Source of the DNA: an uncultured Rikenellaceae bacterium
Lineage (GTDB): Bacteria; Bacteroidota; Bacteroidia; Bacteroidales; Rikenellaceae
Direction: 5' to 3'
Assembly: GCA_946486375.1 (NCBI GenBank)
Contig: CAMLTW010000005.1
Coordinates: forward strand, 124,001-188,000
Length of the DNA: 64,000 nucleotides
Made by a program: the position numbers and the translations under genes. The stretch's first letter is position 1. Each line of letters opens with the position of its first letter. Below the pieces are notes generated by a model that was given only the letters and a program-made list of their open reading frames with translations, did no database searches and had not been told where the DNA came from. Of the stretch, positions 15,317 to 24,389 are shown one piece after another.

Positions 15317-17104
15317 TCAGTCCATTTTCAGCACGGCCAGAAAGGCTTCCTGCGGCACTTCCACATTGCCGACCTGACGCATCCGCTTTTTGCCCTTCTT
15401 TTGTTTTTCCAGCAGCTTCCGTTTTCGGGAAATGTCTCCTCCGTAACACTTGGCCGTGACGTCCTTGCGAACCGCTTTCACCGTCTCGCGGGCGATGATC
15501 TTCGCTCCGATGGCGGCCTGAATGGCGATGTCGAACTGCTGGCGCGGAATCAGTTCCTTCAGCTTTTCGCACATTTTCCGGCCGAAGTCGTAGGCGTGCG
15601 CTACGTAGATCAGGGAAGAAAGCGCGTCGACGGGCTCTCCGTTCAGCAGGATGTCCAGCTTCGCCAGCTTCGAAGGTCGGTAACCGATCTGGTGATAATC
15701 GAACGAGGCGTATCCGCGGGAAATGCTTTTCAGCTTGTCGTAGAAGTCGAACACGATTTCGGCCAGCGGCATTTCGAAATTCACCTCCACCCGGTCGGAG
15801 GAGATGAACACCTGGTTCTTCAGCGTTCCCCGCTTGTCGATGCAGAGTTTCATCACCGCTCCGAGGTATTCCGTCTTGGTGATGATCTGCGCCAGGATAT
15901 AGGGTTCCTCGATGCAGTCGATCAGCGTCGGTTCCGGCAACCCGGAGGGGTTGTGCACGTCGAAAACCTCCCCTTTGGTGGTGTGCACCTTGTAGGAAAC
16001 GTTGGGGACGGTGGTGATCACGTCCATGTTGAATTCCCGGTACAGCCGCTCCTGAATGATTTCCATATGCAGCAATCCCAGGAACCCGCAGCGGAACCCG
16101 AATCCCAGCGCCAGCGAGGATTCCGGATCGAAGGTCAGGGAAGCGTCGTTCAACTGGAGCTTTTCCAGCGAGGCGCGCAGGTCTTCGTACTGGTCGCTGT
16201 CCACGGGATAGAGGCCCGCGAAGACCATCGGTTTCACGTCTTCGAATCCCGCGATGGCCGCTCGGGCCGGTTTATCCACGTGCGTAATGGTGTCCCCCAC
16301 CTTCACGCCGGCGGAAGTCTTGATCCCCGAAATGATGTACCCCACATCCCCGGCCCGGATTTCGTTGCGCGGGGACATTTTAAGTTTCAGCACGCCGATT
16401 TCGTCCGCGTCGTATTCGTTGCCCGTGTTGAAGAATTTGACCCGATCCCCTTTTCGGATGACTCCGTTGAACACCCGGAAATAGGCGATGATTCCCCGGA
16501 AGGAATTGAACACCGAATCGAAAATCAGGGCCTGCAACGGTGCGTTTTCGTCCCCTTTCGGAGCCGGGATCCGGTCGACGATGGCCTCCAGAATAGCATC
16601 CACTCCTTCGCCCGTCTTACCCGAAGCGGCTAAAATCTCCTCCCTCCCGCAGCCGAGCAGCTCTACCACCTGATCCTTCACCTCTTCCACCATGGCCGCT
16701 TCCATGTCGATCTTGTTGAGCACCGGAATGATTTCCAGATCGTGTCCCAACGCCAGATAGAGATTGGAAATGGTCTGGGCCTGAATTCCCTGGGTGGCGT
16801 CCACCACCAGCAACGCCCCCTCGCAGGAGGCGATGGCGCGGGAGACTTCGTAGGAAAAATCCACGTGTCCCGGCGTATCGATCAGGTTCAGGACGTATTT
16901 TTCTCCCCCCCGTATGTATTCCATCTGGATCGCATGACTCTTGATGGTGATTCCCTTCTCCCGTTCCAAATCCATGTTGTCCAGCACCTGCGCCTGCAGT
17001 TCCCGTTCGCTGAGCGTTTTGGTCGTTTCCAGCAGCCGGTCCGCCAGAGTACTTTTCCCGTGGTCGATATGTGCGATGATGCAGAAATTCCTGATGTTCT
17101 TCAT
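15317..17104 (-). CDS. lepA: Elongation factor 4 (LepA)
   Basis: A 595-residue translational GTPase that acts on stalled ribosomes and in ribosome assembly. G1 is AHIDHGKST at residues 11-19; [12 protein letters not shown] and NKIDM supply G3 and G4. The C-terminal LepA-specific domain carries [21 protein letters not shown] and ends in a Lys/Arg-rich tail with [20 protein letters not shown]. Length is normal. ATG 17104 begins [14 protein letters not shown] as in homologues, and a promoter element lies 25 bp upstream. Confidence 0.97.
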   Translation of the reverse strand: MKNIRNFCIIAHIDHGKSTLADRLLETTKTLSERELQAQVLDNMDLEREKGITIKSHAIQMEYIRGGEKYVLNLIDTPGHVDFSYEVSRAIASCEGALLVVDATQGIQAQTISNLYLALGHDLEIIPVLNKIDMEAAMVEEVKDQVVELLGCGREEILAASGKTGEGVDAILEAIVDRIPAPKGDENAPLQALIFDSVFNSFRGIIAYFRVFNGVIRKGDRVKFFNTGNEYDADEIGVLKLKMSPRNEIRAGDVGYIISGIKTSAGVKVGDTITHVDKPARAAIAGFEDVKPMVFAGLYPVDSDQYEDLRASLEKLQLNDASLTFDPESSLALGFGFRCGFLGLLHMEIIQERLYREFNMDVITTVPNVSYKVHTTKGEVFDVHNPSGLPEPTLIDCIEEPYILAQIITKTEYLGAVMKLCIDKRGTLKNQVFISSDRVEVNFEMPLAEIVFDFYDKLKSISRGYASFDYHQIGYRPSKLAKLDILLNGEPVDALSSLIYVAHAYDFGRKMCEKLKELIPRQQFDIAIQAAIGAKIIARETVKAVRKDVTAKCYGGDISRKRKLLEKQKKGKKRMRQVGNVEVPQEAFLAVLKMD

Positions 17105-17128
17105 CCGTGTCCGTTCTGTTTTCGGGAA

Positions 17129-17136
17129 CAAAGATA
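17129..17136 (-). promoter_or_regulatory. lepA promoter -7 element
   Basis: Reads TATCTTTG on the minus strand, 24 bp upstream of the lepA ATG, so the leader would be short (about 18 nt). Confidence 0.65.
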
Positions 17137-17639
17137 CGAAAAGTAATCGGGATTTTCAGCCGGGGGAAACGGGGTTTCGGCTTCCCCCGTTCCGTGGTTT
17201 TCGTCCTATGATTTGGATGCGATAATTCCCGTCGGTTATGGCGCTGATTCCGTACCTGCTTCTCATACCTCCGCCAACAGTATACTTATGCCCCTTCGGT
17301 GATTCGCCATTCGCGGCTACGCAATGAATCGCAAACGGATGGAAAACGGTTCGTTTATAAACAAGAATTATTTCGAACACTGATTCATCCAAAATGGAGA
17401 ATCATTTAATCAGAGATTAATGGATATTTACGCTACAACATTCATAAAAGCCGGATTGCAACGAAAAGAGAAAATACCTTCGGGTTCTCTTCGGCATGAC
17501 GCAATCGAACCGGGTTCTTCCCCCTACTGCGATTTCCGGTCTTTCCGAAAAAGAGGCATGGGAAGCGAAGTCCCTGCGTGAGGCCGTGGAAGCCCGTATC
17601 CGAAACACTGCCCCATGCCTTATCCCTAAAACACCCTAC
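17137..17639. other. Repeat-bearing intergenic region
   Basis: About 500 bp without a supported gene. It contains an inverted repeat CGGGGGAA/TTCCCCCG (17161-17189) and two short relatives of the repeats near the left end of the window: GACGCAATCGAACCGG (17498-17513), the exact reverse complement of 1909-1924, and AAAAAGAGGCATGGGAAGC (17548-17566), a relative of the 3054-3120 palindrome. A 78-codon leftward frame at 17392-17156 has no recognisable signature. Confidence 0.6.
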
Positions 17640-18641
17640 CTACATCGCCTGGACGATTTTCCAGACTTCCTCGTTGACCGGCACTCCCTTTTCCAGATTT
17701 TCCCGGCGGGTCAGCAGCGTCCGTTCCCCCGGATAATACACCCGTCCCCCTTCCGTTACCGGCGTGGACGCGTGAACATGGTTCAGAATGCGCGTCACGA
17801 CCCGTTCCCGTACCTCACGCCCTACCAGACTGTCGGCGTCGATGGCAAGGAACACCTGCGACACCCCGAACTCCCCTTCCCGCTCGTCGAAATCCAGCGA
17901 GCCGCGTCCCTCCGAAAGCAGGGCGGCCGCCAGGTCGAGCACCATCGCCAGCCCCGACCCTTTCCAGAAGCCGACGGGAAGCGCCGTTTTCGTCCGTTCC
18001 ACGACGGCAGGATCGGAGGTCGGCTCCCCGGCTTCATCGTAACCGCCGGGAAACGGAAGCATCTTTCCCGCCATCCGGTATTCCTCCATCTTTCCGAACG
18101 AAAACTGCGACAGGGCCATGTCCAGCACCACCGGCCCTTCCGCCCGCGGCACGGCCACCACCAGCGGATTGTTCCCCAGCCGGGGTTCGCGTCCGCCCCA
18201 TGCCGGCATCCGGGGAATGGCGTTCGTCCAGCAAAGGCCGACGCAGCCCGCTTCCGCCGCCTGCCAGCCGTAAGTGCCGCCCCGAAGCCAATGGTTGGTG
18301 TTCCGCACCGCCACGCATCCGATCCCGTACCGCCGGGAAAGCTCCACGGCGCGGGCCATCGCCCGTGTCGCCGTGACGTTCCCCAGCCCCAGGTTTCCGT
18401 CCCAGCGCTGAAATCCGCCCCGCGACAGCACCGTTCGGGGTGTCGCAGCCGGACGGATGCGTCCTTCGTCGATCAACTTCACGATGGTCGGAAAACGGTT
18501 CAGTCCGTGGGAATACACCCCGTCCCGGCTGTTTTCGGCAAACAGACGCCCGGCCAATTCCGCCACGTCGGACGGAGCTCCCTTTTCGAACAGGACACGG
18601 GTGAATTCGGCTTTCAGTTCCTCGAAAGGTATACGCAACAT
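17640..18641 (-). CDS. dlgD: 2,3-diketo-L-gulonate reductase (malate/L-lactate dehydrogenase family)
   Basis: A 333-residue NAD(P)H-dependent 2-oxoacid reductase. It resembles E. coli YiaK/DlgD along its length: SGVYSHG-type motif as GVYSHGLNRFP (residues 41-51, His45 the expected catalytic base), WDGNLGLGN, GIGCVAVRNTNHWLRGGTYG, GLCWTNAIPRMP, WGG..RLGNNPLV, LPVGFWKGSGLAMVLD and GVSQVFLAID. The reaction would be reduction of 2,3-diketo-L-gulonate to 3-keto-L-gulonate, a step of ascorbate-derived acid use. Other yia-type genes are absent nearby, so the true substrate may be a related sugar acid. It is transcribed away from the oxidoreductase gene at 18811. Confidence 0.85.
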   Translation of the reverse strand: MLRIPFEELKAEFTRVLFEKGAPSDVAELAGRLFAENSRDGVYSHGLNRFPTIVKLIDEGRIRPAATPRTVLSRGGFQRWDGNLGLGNVTATRAMARAVELSRRYGIGCVAVRNTNHWLRGGTYGWQAAEAGCVGLCWTNAIPRMPAWGGREPRLGNNPLVVAVPRAEGPVVLDMALSQFSFGKMEEYRMAGKMLPFPGGYDEAGEPTSDPAVVERTKTALPVGFWKGSGLAMVLDLAAALLSEGRGSLDFDEREGEFGVSQVFLAIDADSLVGREVRERVVTRILNHVHASTPVTEGGRVYYPGERTLLTRRENLEKGVPVNEEVWKIVQAM

Positions 18642-18810
18642 AACGGCAGATTTGAGGGTGAAAAACGGGGTAAAATTAAATTCAAATTAAAATTCGCGGC
18701 AAAACCGAAAAAATCCCTGCTCGAAGTCGTTTTTTTCATCCGATTTCCCGTAACTTTATGAGGATGAATTTAATCAAATTTCCGAAACTAACCTAAAACT
18801 CTCAACGATT

Positions 18811-20124
18811 ATGGGCAAAATTTCACGCAGGGACTTCCTGAAACAGGCCGGGCTGGCGTCCGCGGGCTTGATGGTCGGAGGTCTGGGACTCAGCAACAAG
18901 AGTTACGCCAATGTCAAAGGAGCCAACAACAAAGTGCGCGTGGCGGTCATCGGGCTGAACGGCCGGGGGAAAAATCACATCGCCGCCTACATGAAAGTGC
19001 CGGATTGCGAGGTGGTGACCCTCTGCGACGTGGACATGAACGTAGCGCGCGAACGGCAGGCGGATTTCAAAAAGACCTACGGCAAGGACGTAGCCATCGT
19101 GCAGGACTTCCGCAAGGTGCTGGAAGATCCGAACGTAGACGCCGTGTCGCTGGCCACCCCGAACCATTGGCACGCCCTGCAAACGGTATGGGCCTGTCAG
19201 GCGGGCAAGGACGTGTATGTGGAAAAACCGGCCACCCATAACGTATGGGAAGGACGCAAGATCATCGAAGCGGCCTACAAATACAACCGGATCGTGCAGA
19301 ACGGCGTGCAGCTCCGAAGTTCGGAAGCCATCCGCGAAGCGGTGCAGCACCTGCGCGACGGGCTGATCGGACGGGTGTACATGTCGCGGGGGCTGGTATA
19401 CCGCTGGCGGCCCGACATCGGCGATCAGGGCATCTCCGCCGTACCGGAAGGGCTGGACTATGACATGTGGACGGGCCCGGCTCCGATGCGTCCCTTCACG
19501 CGGAACCTGGTGCACTACAACTGGCACTGGCACTGGAACTACGGCAACGGGGACGTAGGCAATCAGGGCATCCATGAAACCGACCTCTGCATGTGGGGCC
19601 TCGGCGTGGACACGCTGCCGGAAAAAATCACCTCGATGGGCGGCAAATTCCTCTGGGACGACTGCAAGGAAGTGCCGGAAGTGCAGACTTCCATCTACCA
19701 CTATCCGAAGGAAAAGAAGATCATCCAGTTCGAAGTGCGCAACTGGTGCACCAACCTCGAAGACGGCGCCGGCGTGGGGAACATCTTCTACGGGGACAAG
19801 GGGTACATGGTCATCAAGGGTTACGACACCTACGAAACCTACTTCGGACAGAACCGCGAACCGGGGCCGAAGCGGACGGCGGGCGGCGACCATTTCAAGA
19901 ACTTCGTGGACGCCATCCGGGCGCGGGACATGAAAATCCAGAACGGTCCGGTGGAAACCTGCCACCTTTCCTCGGCACTGGCCCATCTGGGCAACATCGC
20001 CTACCGAGTGGATCGGGTGCTGACCTTCGATCCGATAGCGGAAACGTTCATCGGCGACGAAGACGCCAACCGGATGCTCACGCGCGTTTACCGCGAACCG
20101 TATTCGATGCCCGAAACAATCTAA
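18811..20124 (+). CDS. Gfo/Idh/MocA-family oxidoreductase with Tat signal
   Basis: A 437-residue NAD(P)-dependent oxidoreductase exported in folded form. The twin-arginine signal ISRRDFLKQAG is at residues 4-14 followed by a Gly/Ala hydrophobic stretch. The Rossmann motif VAVIGLNGRGKNH is at 44-56 and the EKP motif at 138-140 (DVYVEKPATHN). NQGIHETDLCMWGLG further on is typical of the sugar-oxidising branch. Expected substrates are sugars or glycosides in the periplasm. The next gene starts 19 bp downstream, a pairing of Gfo/Idh/MocA with DUF6807 that I believe is common in Bacteroidota, so the two probably act on the same compound. Confidence 0.9.
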   Translation: MGKISRRDFLKQAGLASAGLMVGGLGLSNKSYANVKGANNKVRVAVIGLNGRGKNHIAAYMKVPDCEVVTLCDVDMNVARERQADFKKTYGKDVAIVQDFRKVLEDPNVDAVSLATPNHWHALQTVWACQAGKDVYVEKPATHNVWEGRKIIEAAYKYNRIVQNGVQLRSSEAIREAVQHLRDGLIGRVYMSRGLVYRWRPDIGDQGISAVPEGLDYDMWTGPAPMRPFTRNLVHYNWHWHWNYGNGDVGNQGIHETDLCMWGLGVDTLPEKITSMGGKFLWDDCKEVPEVQTSIYHYPKEKKIIQFEVRNWCTNLEDGAGVGNIFYGDKGYMVIKGYDTYETYFGQNREPGPKRTAGGDHFKNFVDAIRARDMKIQNGPVETCHLSSALAHLGNIAYRVDRVLTFDPIAETFIGDEDANRMLTRVYREPYSMPETI

Positions 20125-20143
20125 CCACCACAAGCAACGAACG

Positions 20144-21166
20144 ATGAAAAAAACAGCGATCATGGCCGCCGCCCTGCTGATGCTCGGGGCGTGCAGCCAG
20201 CAACAGAAAAAAAGCGGCAGCGTGGAATTCGTGAACGACGAAGCGGGAAAAAAGGTGGACGTGCTGATCGACGGGAAGTACTTCACCTCCTACATCTATC
20301 CCGACGATATGGAAAAACAGGTGCTCTGGCCCATCATGACGGCTTCGGGCAAGGACATCACGCGGGGATATCCGCGGGCGCCCCGGCCGTTCGAGCGGGT
20401 CGATCATCCGCACCACGTGGGACTGTGGTTCAATTTCGGGAACGTGAACGGACTGGACTTCTGGAACAACTCGTTCGCCATCAAACCCGAAGCGAAAGAT
20501 CGCTACGGCTCCGTCGAGTTCAGGAAGATCGTCCGGGAAGACCCGGCCAAGGGGGAACTCGTGACGCTGGCCGACTGGACGGACAACAAGGGAAACGTGC
20601 TGATGGAAGAGGAAGCCACGTATGCGTTCGGGGGCGACTCCGTCCTACGGACGATCGCACGGACGACCAAACTGACGGCCAAACAACCCGTCACTTTCAC
20701 CGAAAACAAGGAAGGGTTGTTCGCCCTGCGGATGGACCGGGCATTCGAGGAACCGGCGGACAAACCGCAAAAGTTTCTGGACTCGGAAGGCAACGTGACC
20801 GAAGTGCCCATCCTCAATAATGATGGTGTGAACGGCGTTTACCGGAATGCGGAAGGCGTGACGGGCGGCGACGTCTGGGGCAAGAAAAGTCCCTGGGTGG
20901 CCCTGCGGGCCGTCAAGGACGGAGAACCGATCACCGTCGTCATACTGGACAACCCGGCCAATCCGGGGTATCCGGCGTGGTCGCATGCGCGGGGTTACGG
21001 GCTTTTCTCCGCCAACAACCTCGGCGGACGGGCGGTCAATCCGGAGACAGAGGAACTGAAAATCACGCTCAAGCCGGGCGAAACCCTGACCTTCAAGCAC
21101 AAGGTCGTGATCGGCGGAGACCTCACCGACGCGCAGATCAACCAATTCGCCGCCGATTTCCGGTAG
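20144..21166 (+). CDS. DUF6807/PmoA-like lipoprotein
   Basis: A 340-residue lipoprotein (lipobox LGAC, Cys17) of the DUF6807 family, often annotated as PmoA-like although unrelated in role to methane monooxygenase. Features seen are RPFERVDHPHHVGLWFNFGNVNGLDFW at about 80-107 (I quote only to locate the His pair DHPHH) and YPAWSHARGYGLFSANNLGG near residue 280. The conserved His cluster suggests a catalytic or metal site in a beta-sandwich fold. It follows the Tat-exported oxidoreductase by 19 bp, forming a periplasmic two-gene unit, and ends in a strong terminator. The activity is not established. Confidence 0.85.
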   Translation: MKKTAIMAAALLMLGACSQQQKKSGSVEFVNDEAGKKVDVLIDGKYFTSYIYPDDMEKQVLWPIMTASGKDITRGYPRAPRPFERVDHPHHVGLWFNFGNVNGLDFWNNSFAIKPEAKDRYGSVEFRKIVREDPAKGELVTLADWTDNKGNVLMEEEATYAFGGDSVLRTIARTTKLTAKQPVTFTENKEGLFALRMDRAFEEPADKPQKFLDSEGNVTEVPILNNDGVNGVYRNAEGVTGGDVWGKKSPWVALRAVKDGEPITVVILDNPANPGYPAWSHARGYGLFSANNLGGRAVNPETEELKITLKPGETLTFKHKVVIGGDLTDAQINQFAADFR

Positions 21167-21192
21167 AGGCGGTTCTTCGGCAAAACGAGAGA

Positions 21193-21240
21193 AAACCGGG
21201 AGCCGTACGGAAACAGGCTCCCGGTTTCCTTTTTCTTTTT
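21193..21240 (+). terminator. Terminator after the DUF6807 gene
   Basis: AAACCGGGAGCC (21193-21204) pairs perfectly with GGCTCCCGGTTT (21216-21227), followed by a T-rich run. Confidence 0.9.
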
Positions 21241-21258
21241 CGGAAACGTATCTTTCGC

Positions 21259-21266
21259 TAAATTTG
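21259..21266 (+). promoter_or_regulatory. Promoter -7 element of the second oxidoreductase gene
   Basis: TAAATTTG fits TAnnTTTG and lies 48 bp upstream of the ATG at 21315, directly after the preceding terminator. Confidence 0.6.
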
Positions 21267-21314
21267 TACGGGGAATCCGGAAGCGCCGGTTTTCCCGTTC
21301 CCAATCCAAACGTT

Positions 21315-22361
21315 ATGGCAGAACAGAAAATCAAAACGGGAGTGGCCGCGTTCGGCATGTCCGGAAGCGTATTCCACGCCCCGTTCCTCGACCTGCACGA
21401 AGGTTTCGAACTGTGCACGGTCGTCGAACGGAGCAAAAACCGGCTTCGACAGCACTATCCTTACGTGAAAACCGTCCGCTCGTTCGACGAACTGCTCGCC
21501 GATCCGGAGCTGGAACTCATCGTGGTCAACACGCCCCATCCGACCCACTACGAATACTGCAAGGCGGCCCTGCTGGCCGGGAAAAATGTCGTCGTCGAAA
21601 AACCGTTCGTGTTCGATCCCGCACAGGGGGAAGAGCTGAAAGCGCTGGCGGAAAAACAGGGCGCGCTGCTGACCGTGTATCAGAACCGGCGCTGGGACAG
21701 CGATTTCCTGACTGTCCGCAAAGTACTGGATTCGGGGCTGCTCGGTCGGGTGGTGGAATTTTATTCGGCCTACCAGCGTTACCGTCCGGTCAATCCGACC
21801 ACGTGGAAGGAAAAGGCGGAAGGACGCACGGGCGTCACCTACGACCTGGGGTCGCACATCGTGGATCAGATCGTCCAACTGTTCGGCAGGCCGCAGGGCG
21901 TCTGGGCCACCGTCGGCAAAATGCGGGACGGCGGGCAAATCGACGACTATTTCAACATGCGGCTGATCTATCCGGACGTGCAGGTAACGGCCCGCGCCGG
22001 CTTCGTGATGCGGGAGGAAACATCGAGGTTCACGATCCACGGAACGGCAGGCTCGTTCGTCAAATACGGCCTCGATGTGCAGGAGGAAGCGTTGAAGCGG
22101 GGCGAAAAGCCCGGTTCGCCGGGTTGGGGCGCGGAACCCGAATCGCAGTGGGGCGTGCTGAATACGGAAGCGAACGGAGTGCACTTCCGCGGAAAGGTGG
22201 AAAGCGTACCGGGGAACTATATGGCCTACTACGACGCCGTCTACGAAACCCTGCGCCACGGAGCGGCTCCGACAGTCGGTCTGGACGGAGTGCTGGACAC
22301 GCTGCGGGTGCTGGATGCCGCCTTCCGCAGCAGCGAAACCCGGCAAGTCGTATGGCTCTGA
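21315..22361 (+). CDS. Gfo/Idh/MocA-family oxidoreductase, cytoplasmic
   Basis: A 348-residue NAD(P)-dependent oxidoreductase of the YdgJ/IolW-like branch. The N-terminal GVAAFGMSGSVFHAPFL (residues 9-25) is the dinucleotide-binding turn of this branch; the EKP motif is at 95-97 (NVVVEKPFVFD), and GVTYDLGSHIVDQIVQLFG holds the usual catalytic Asp/His region. No signal peptide, in contrast to the Tat-exported paralogue upstream. Substrate is unknown; inositol- and glucose-type sugars are typical. ATG 21315 (MAEQKIKTG) matches the start of the first strand; an earlier in-frame ATG at 21264 lies within the promoter. Confidence 0.9.
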   Translation: MAEQKIKTGVAAFGMSGSVFHAPFLDLHEGFELCTVVERSKNRLRQHYPYVKTVRSFDELLADPELELIVVNTPHPTHYEYCKAALLAGKNVVVEKPFVFDPAQGEELKALAEKQGALLTVYQNRRWDSDFLTVRKVLDSGLLGRVVEFYSAYQRYRPVNPTTWKEKAEGRTGVTYDLGSHIVDQIVQLFGRPQGVWATVGKMRDGGQIDDYFNMRLIYPDVQVTARAGFVMREETSRFTIHGTAGSFVKYGLDVQEEALKRGEKPGSPGWGAEPESQWGVLNTEANGVHFRGKVESVPGNYMAYYDAVYETLRHGAAPTVGLDGVLDTLRVLDAAFRSSETRQVVWL

Positions 22362-22389
22362 CCTGCCCGTTCATACGATTCATTTCCCC

Positions 22390-22920
22390 ATGACGAAAGA
22401 AGAACTTTATGAGTTGTTCGCTTCCCGGTTCGAGCGGGAAGTGAACTTTTATTGGGCGGAGGTGATCCTCCGGGAGAACCTGGTTCCGGCCGCGTTGGAC
22501 ATCGCCCTGCTGCCCGATTCTCCGCAGGCTTTCCGGGCCGCCTACGCTTTGGAAACCGCTTTCTTCCGGCATCCGGAAACCTTCGCTCCTTTTTACGGAC
22601 GGTTCGTATCCGATTTTTCAAAAGCGGTGCATCCCAGCGTGCATCGGCACTACGGAAAAATCGTAGCGTGGCTGCTGAAGCGGAAGAAGGTGCGGCTCTC
22701 CGTCCCGGAAACGGAACGGCTGGCGGAAACGGCCTGCCTGCGGCTGGTGGACGAAACGTCGAAAGTGGCCGTAAGGGTATGGGCGCTCGAAATACTGGAC
22801 CTGCTGGCTCCGCAGGTGGAATGGGTGGCCGACGAACTGCCGGCAATCGCGGAACGGCTCAGCCTCGATCCGTCTCCGGCCCTGCTGTGCCGGCTGAAAA
22901 AACGCCGGAAATCACAATAA
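22390..22920 (+). CDS. Unknown all-helical protein (HEAT-repeat-like)
   Basis: A 176-residue soluble protein with no motif I can name. The pattern of paired amphipathic helices (LYELFASRFEREVNFYW, then PDSPQAFRAAYALETAF, VHRHYGKIVAWLLKRKK, SKVAVRVWALEILDLL) looks like short HEAT/ARM-type repeats, and VRVWALEILDLLAP is a typical repeat helix. It follows the oxidoreductase by 28 bp on the same strand and ends 23 bp before the convergent recO stop. Short helical-repeat proteins of this kind are common conserved hypotheticals in Bacteroidota. Confidence 0.7.
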   Translation: MTKEELYELFASRFEREVNFYWAEVILRENLVPAALDIALLPDSPQAFRAAYALETAFFRHPETFAPFYGRFVSDFSKAVHPSVHRHYGKIVAWLLKRKKVRLSVPETERLAETACLRLVDETSKVAVRVWALEILDLLAPQVEWVADELPAIAERLSLDPSPALLCRLKKRRKSQ

Positions 22921-22943
22921 AATTACATCCCAAGGGCGCTCCG

Positions 22944-23669
22944 TCAAAACACCTCGCGGAGGATGTCGAGGGATTTGACCGCATGGATCGAATCGGAGTG
23001 ATACCCGATGAAGGTCAGCAGCACGTTCAGGAAAGCGACCCGCTGTCCCCGTGAAAGCCGGATGTCACCCAAACGGTCGATCCGGCAGTCCATCAGGGCC
23101 CCCAGCAGCCGGGCCTCTTCCGGCTCCATGTACATCCGATGTCCCGGAATATCGGGGACGAATTCCCCGCGCGGAATGTCGAAACAATCCCCTTCGTGAT
23201 AGGCATTCCCCGGATAAAAGCCCAGAAAATAGGATAGCTTGACCAGAAACCAGAGGTGGAAATTGGCCACCCCTTCCGTCATGGAATCGAGCGCCCGCAC
23301 CGCATCCCAGACGAAATCGAAAAACCGTTCCTCCGGTTCCGGTTCCCGCACCAGCCGGTACATCGTCTCCGCCATGAACAAAGCGATCGTGCTCTTGCGC
23401 ACGTCGAAAGGCAGCGAAGTCAGCGGCACGGCCGCCGCCGTGTCCCGCATCCGGTGCATCTCGGCGTGGGGCATTTCCAGCCCTTCGAACTCCAACAGAA
23501 ACATCGGTTGAAAAAAAGCGGCCTTGTTCCCTTTGCTCCGGGCCGAACGCACGCCCTGCACCATATAAGTCCGGCGCCCGCCCACGTCGGTATAGAGGTA
23601 AACCACCAGCCCCGAATCCCCGTACTTCACCGTATGGAGCACGATTCCGCGAGCCTTATAGTTTTTCAT
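22944..23669 (-). CDS. recO: DNA repair protein RecO
   Basis: A 241-residue RecF-pathway protein that displaces SSB and helps load RecA. The N-terminal OB fold opens with MKNYKARGIVLHTVKYGDSGLV (first 20 residues are diagnostic: GIVLHTVKYGDSGLVV) and continues YMVQGVRSARSKGNKAAFFQP. The rest is helical, with FHLWFLVKLSYFLGFYP as in Bacteroidota RecO. The Cys zinc cluster of some RecO proteins is absent, which is usual in this phylum. It stands 135 bp downstream of rdgB on the same strand. Confidence 0.92.
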   Translation of the reverse strand: MKNYKARGIVLHTVKYGDSGLVVYLYTDVGGRRTYMVQGVRSARSKGNKAAFFQPMFLLEFEGLEMPHAEMHRMRDTAAAVPLTSLPFDVRKSTIALFMAETMYRLVREPEPEERFFDFVWDAVRALDSMTEGVANFHLWFLVKLSYFLGFYPGNAYHEGDCFDIPRGEFVPDIPGHRMYMEPEEARLLGALMDCRIDRLGDIRLSRGQRVAFLNVLLTFIGYHSDSIHAVKSLDILREVF

Positions 23670-23804
23670 GGTTCAAATCCTTGGATGAAATTTCGTCGGT
23701 TCCGTCCCGACCTTTCCGTTTTGCGGAAAGCGATTCGTCTCGCTTTTCGCCGACAGGAAAAAACGGTTTCAAAACCGGTCGCTTTTCCCGTCCGGCCCCG
23801 TCGG

Positions 23805-24389
23805 TTACCCATCCGCTTTCCCTTGCAGGAAATCCACGAGTTTCCGCACGGCCCGCCCCCGGTGGCTGATGCCGTTTTTGGTTTCCATGTCCATCTCCGC
23901 AAAAGTCACACCGAAACCGTCCGGCTGAAACAGCGGATCGTAACCGAAACCGCCCTCCCCGCTGCGCTCCTGCCGGATCGTTCCTTTCACTTCCCCCTCG
24001 AAAACATGCTCTTCCCCGTTCAGGATCAAAGCGATCGCCGTTCGAAACCGGGCGCGCCGGTTTCCCCGTCCTGCCAGCCGGGACAGGAGCAACCGCATAT
24101 TGGCGGCATCATCCTTCGCCTCTCCGGCATACCGGGCCGAGCGGACGCCCGGTTCTCCGCCCAACGCTTCCACTTCCAGTCCCGTATCGTCCGCAAAACA
24201 GTCCAATCCGGTCTTTTCCCGAACGTACCGCGCCTTCTGCAGCGCATTCCCCTCGATGGTCGGCTGTTCCTCCGGGATGTCTTCCGTCAATCCGCAATCC
24301 TGCGGGGTCAACAGTTCGAACGCCGGTCCCAGCATTCGCTGAACCTCTTCCAGCTTGTGGCGATTGCCCGTAGCGAAGACGATTTTCAT
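23805..24389 (-). CDS. rdgB: XTP/dITP diphosphatase (RdgB/HAM1)
   Basis: A 194-residue house-cleaning enzyme that hydrolyses non-canonical purine triphosphates (XTP, dITP, ITP) to monophosphate and pyrophosphate. Motifs are FATGNRHKLEEV at residues 5-16, TIEGNALQKA, FADDTGLEVEALGGEPG and GFGYDPLF, with the C-terminal ISHRGRAVRKL. Length is typical. The ATG at 24389 overlaps the rseP stop by 4 bp (ATGA), so translation is likely coupled. Confidence 0.96.
   Translation of the reverse strand: MKIVFATGNRHKLEEVQRMLGPAFELLTPQDCGLTEDIPEEQPTIEGNALQKARYVREKTGLDCFADDTGLEVEALGGEPGVRSARYAGEAKDDAANMRLLLSRLAGRGNRRARFRTAIALILNGEEHVFEGEVKGTIRQERSGEGGFGYDPLFQPDGFGVTFAEMDMETKNGISHRGRAVRKLVDFLQGKADG

Noticed and set aside
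23671-23682. GGTTCAAATCC, a tRNA T-loop-like sequence
   Set aside because: The flanks do not form a proper T-arm, no acceptor or anticodon arm can be drawn, and it lies directly upstream of the recO start.
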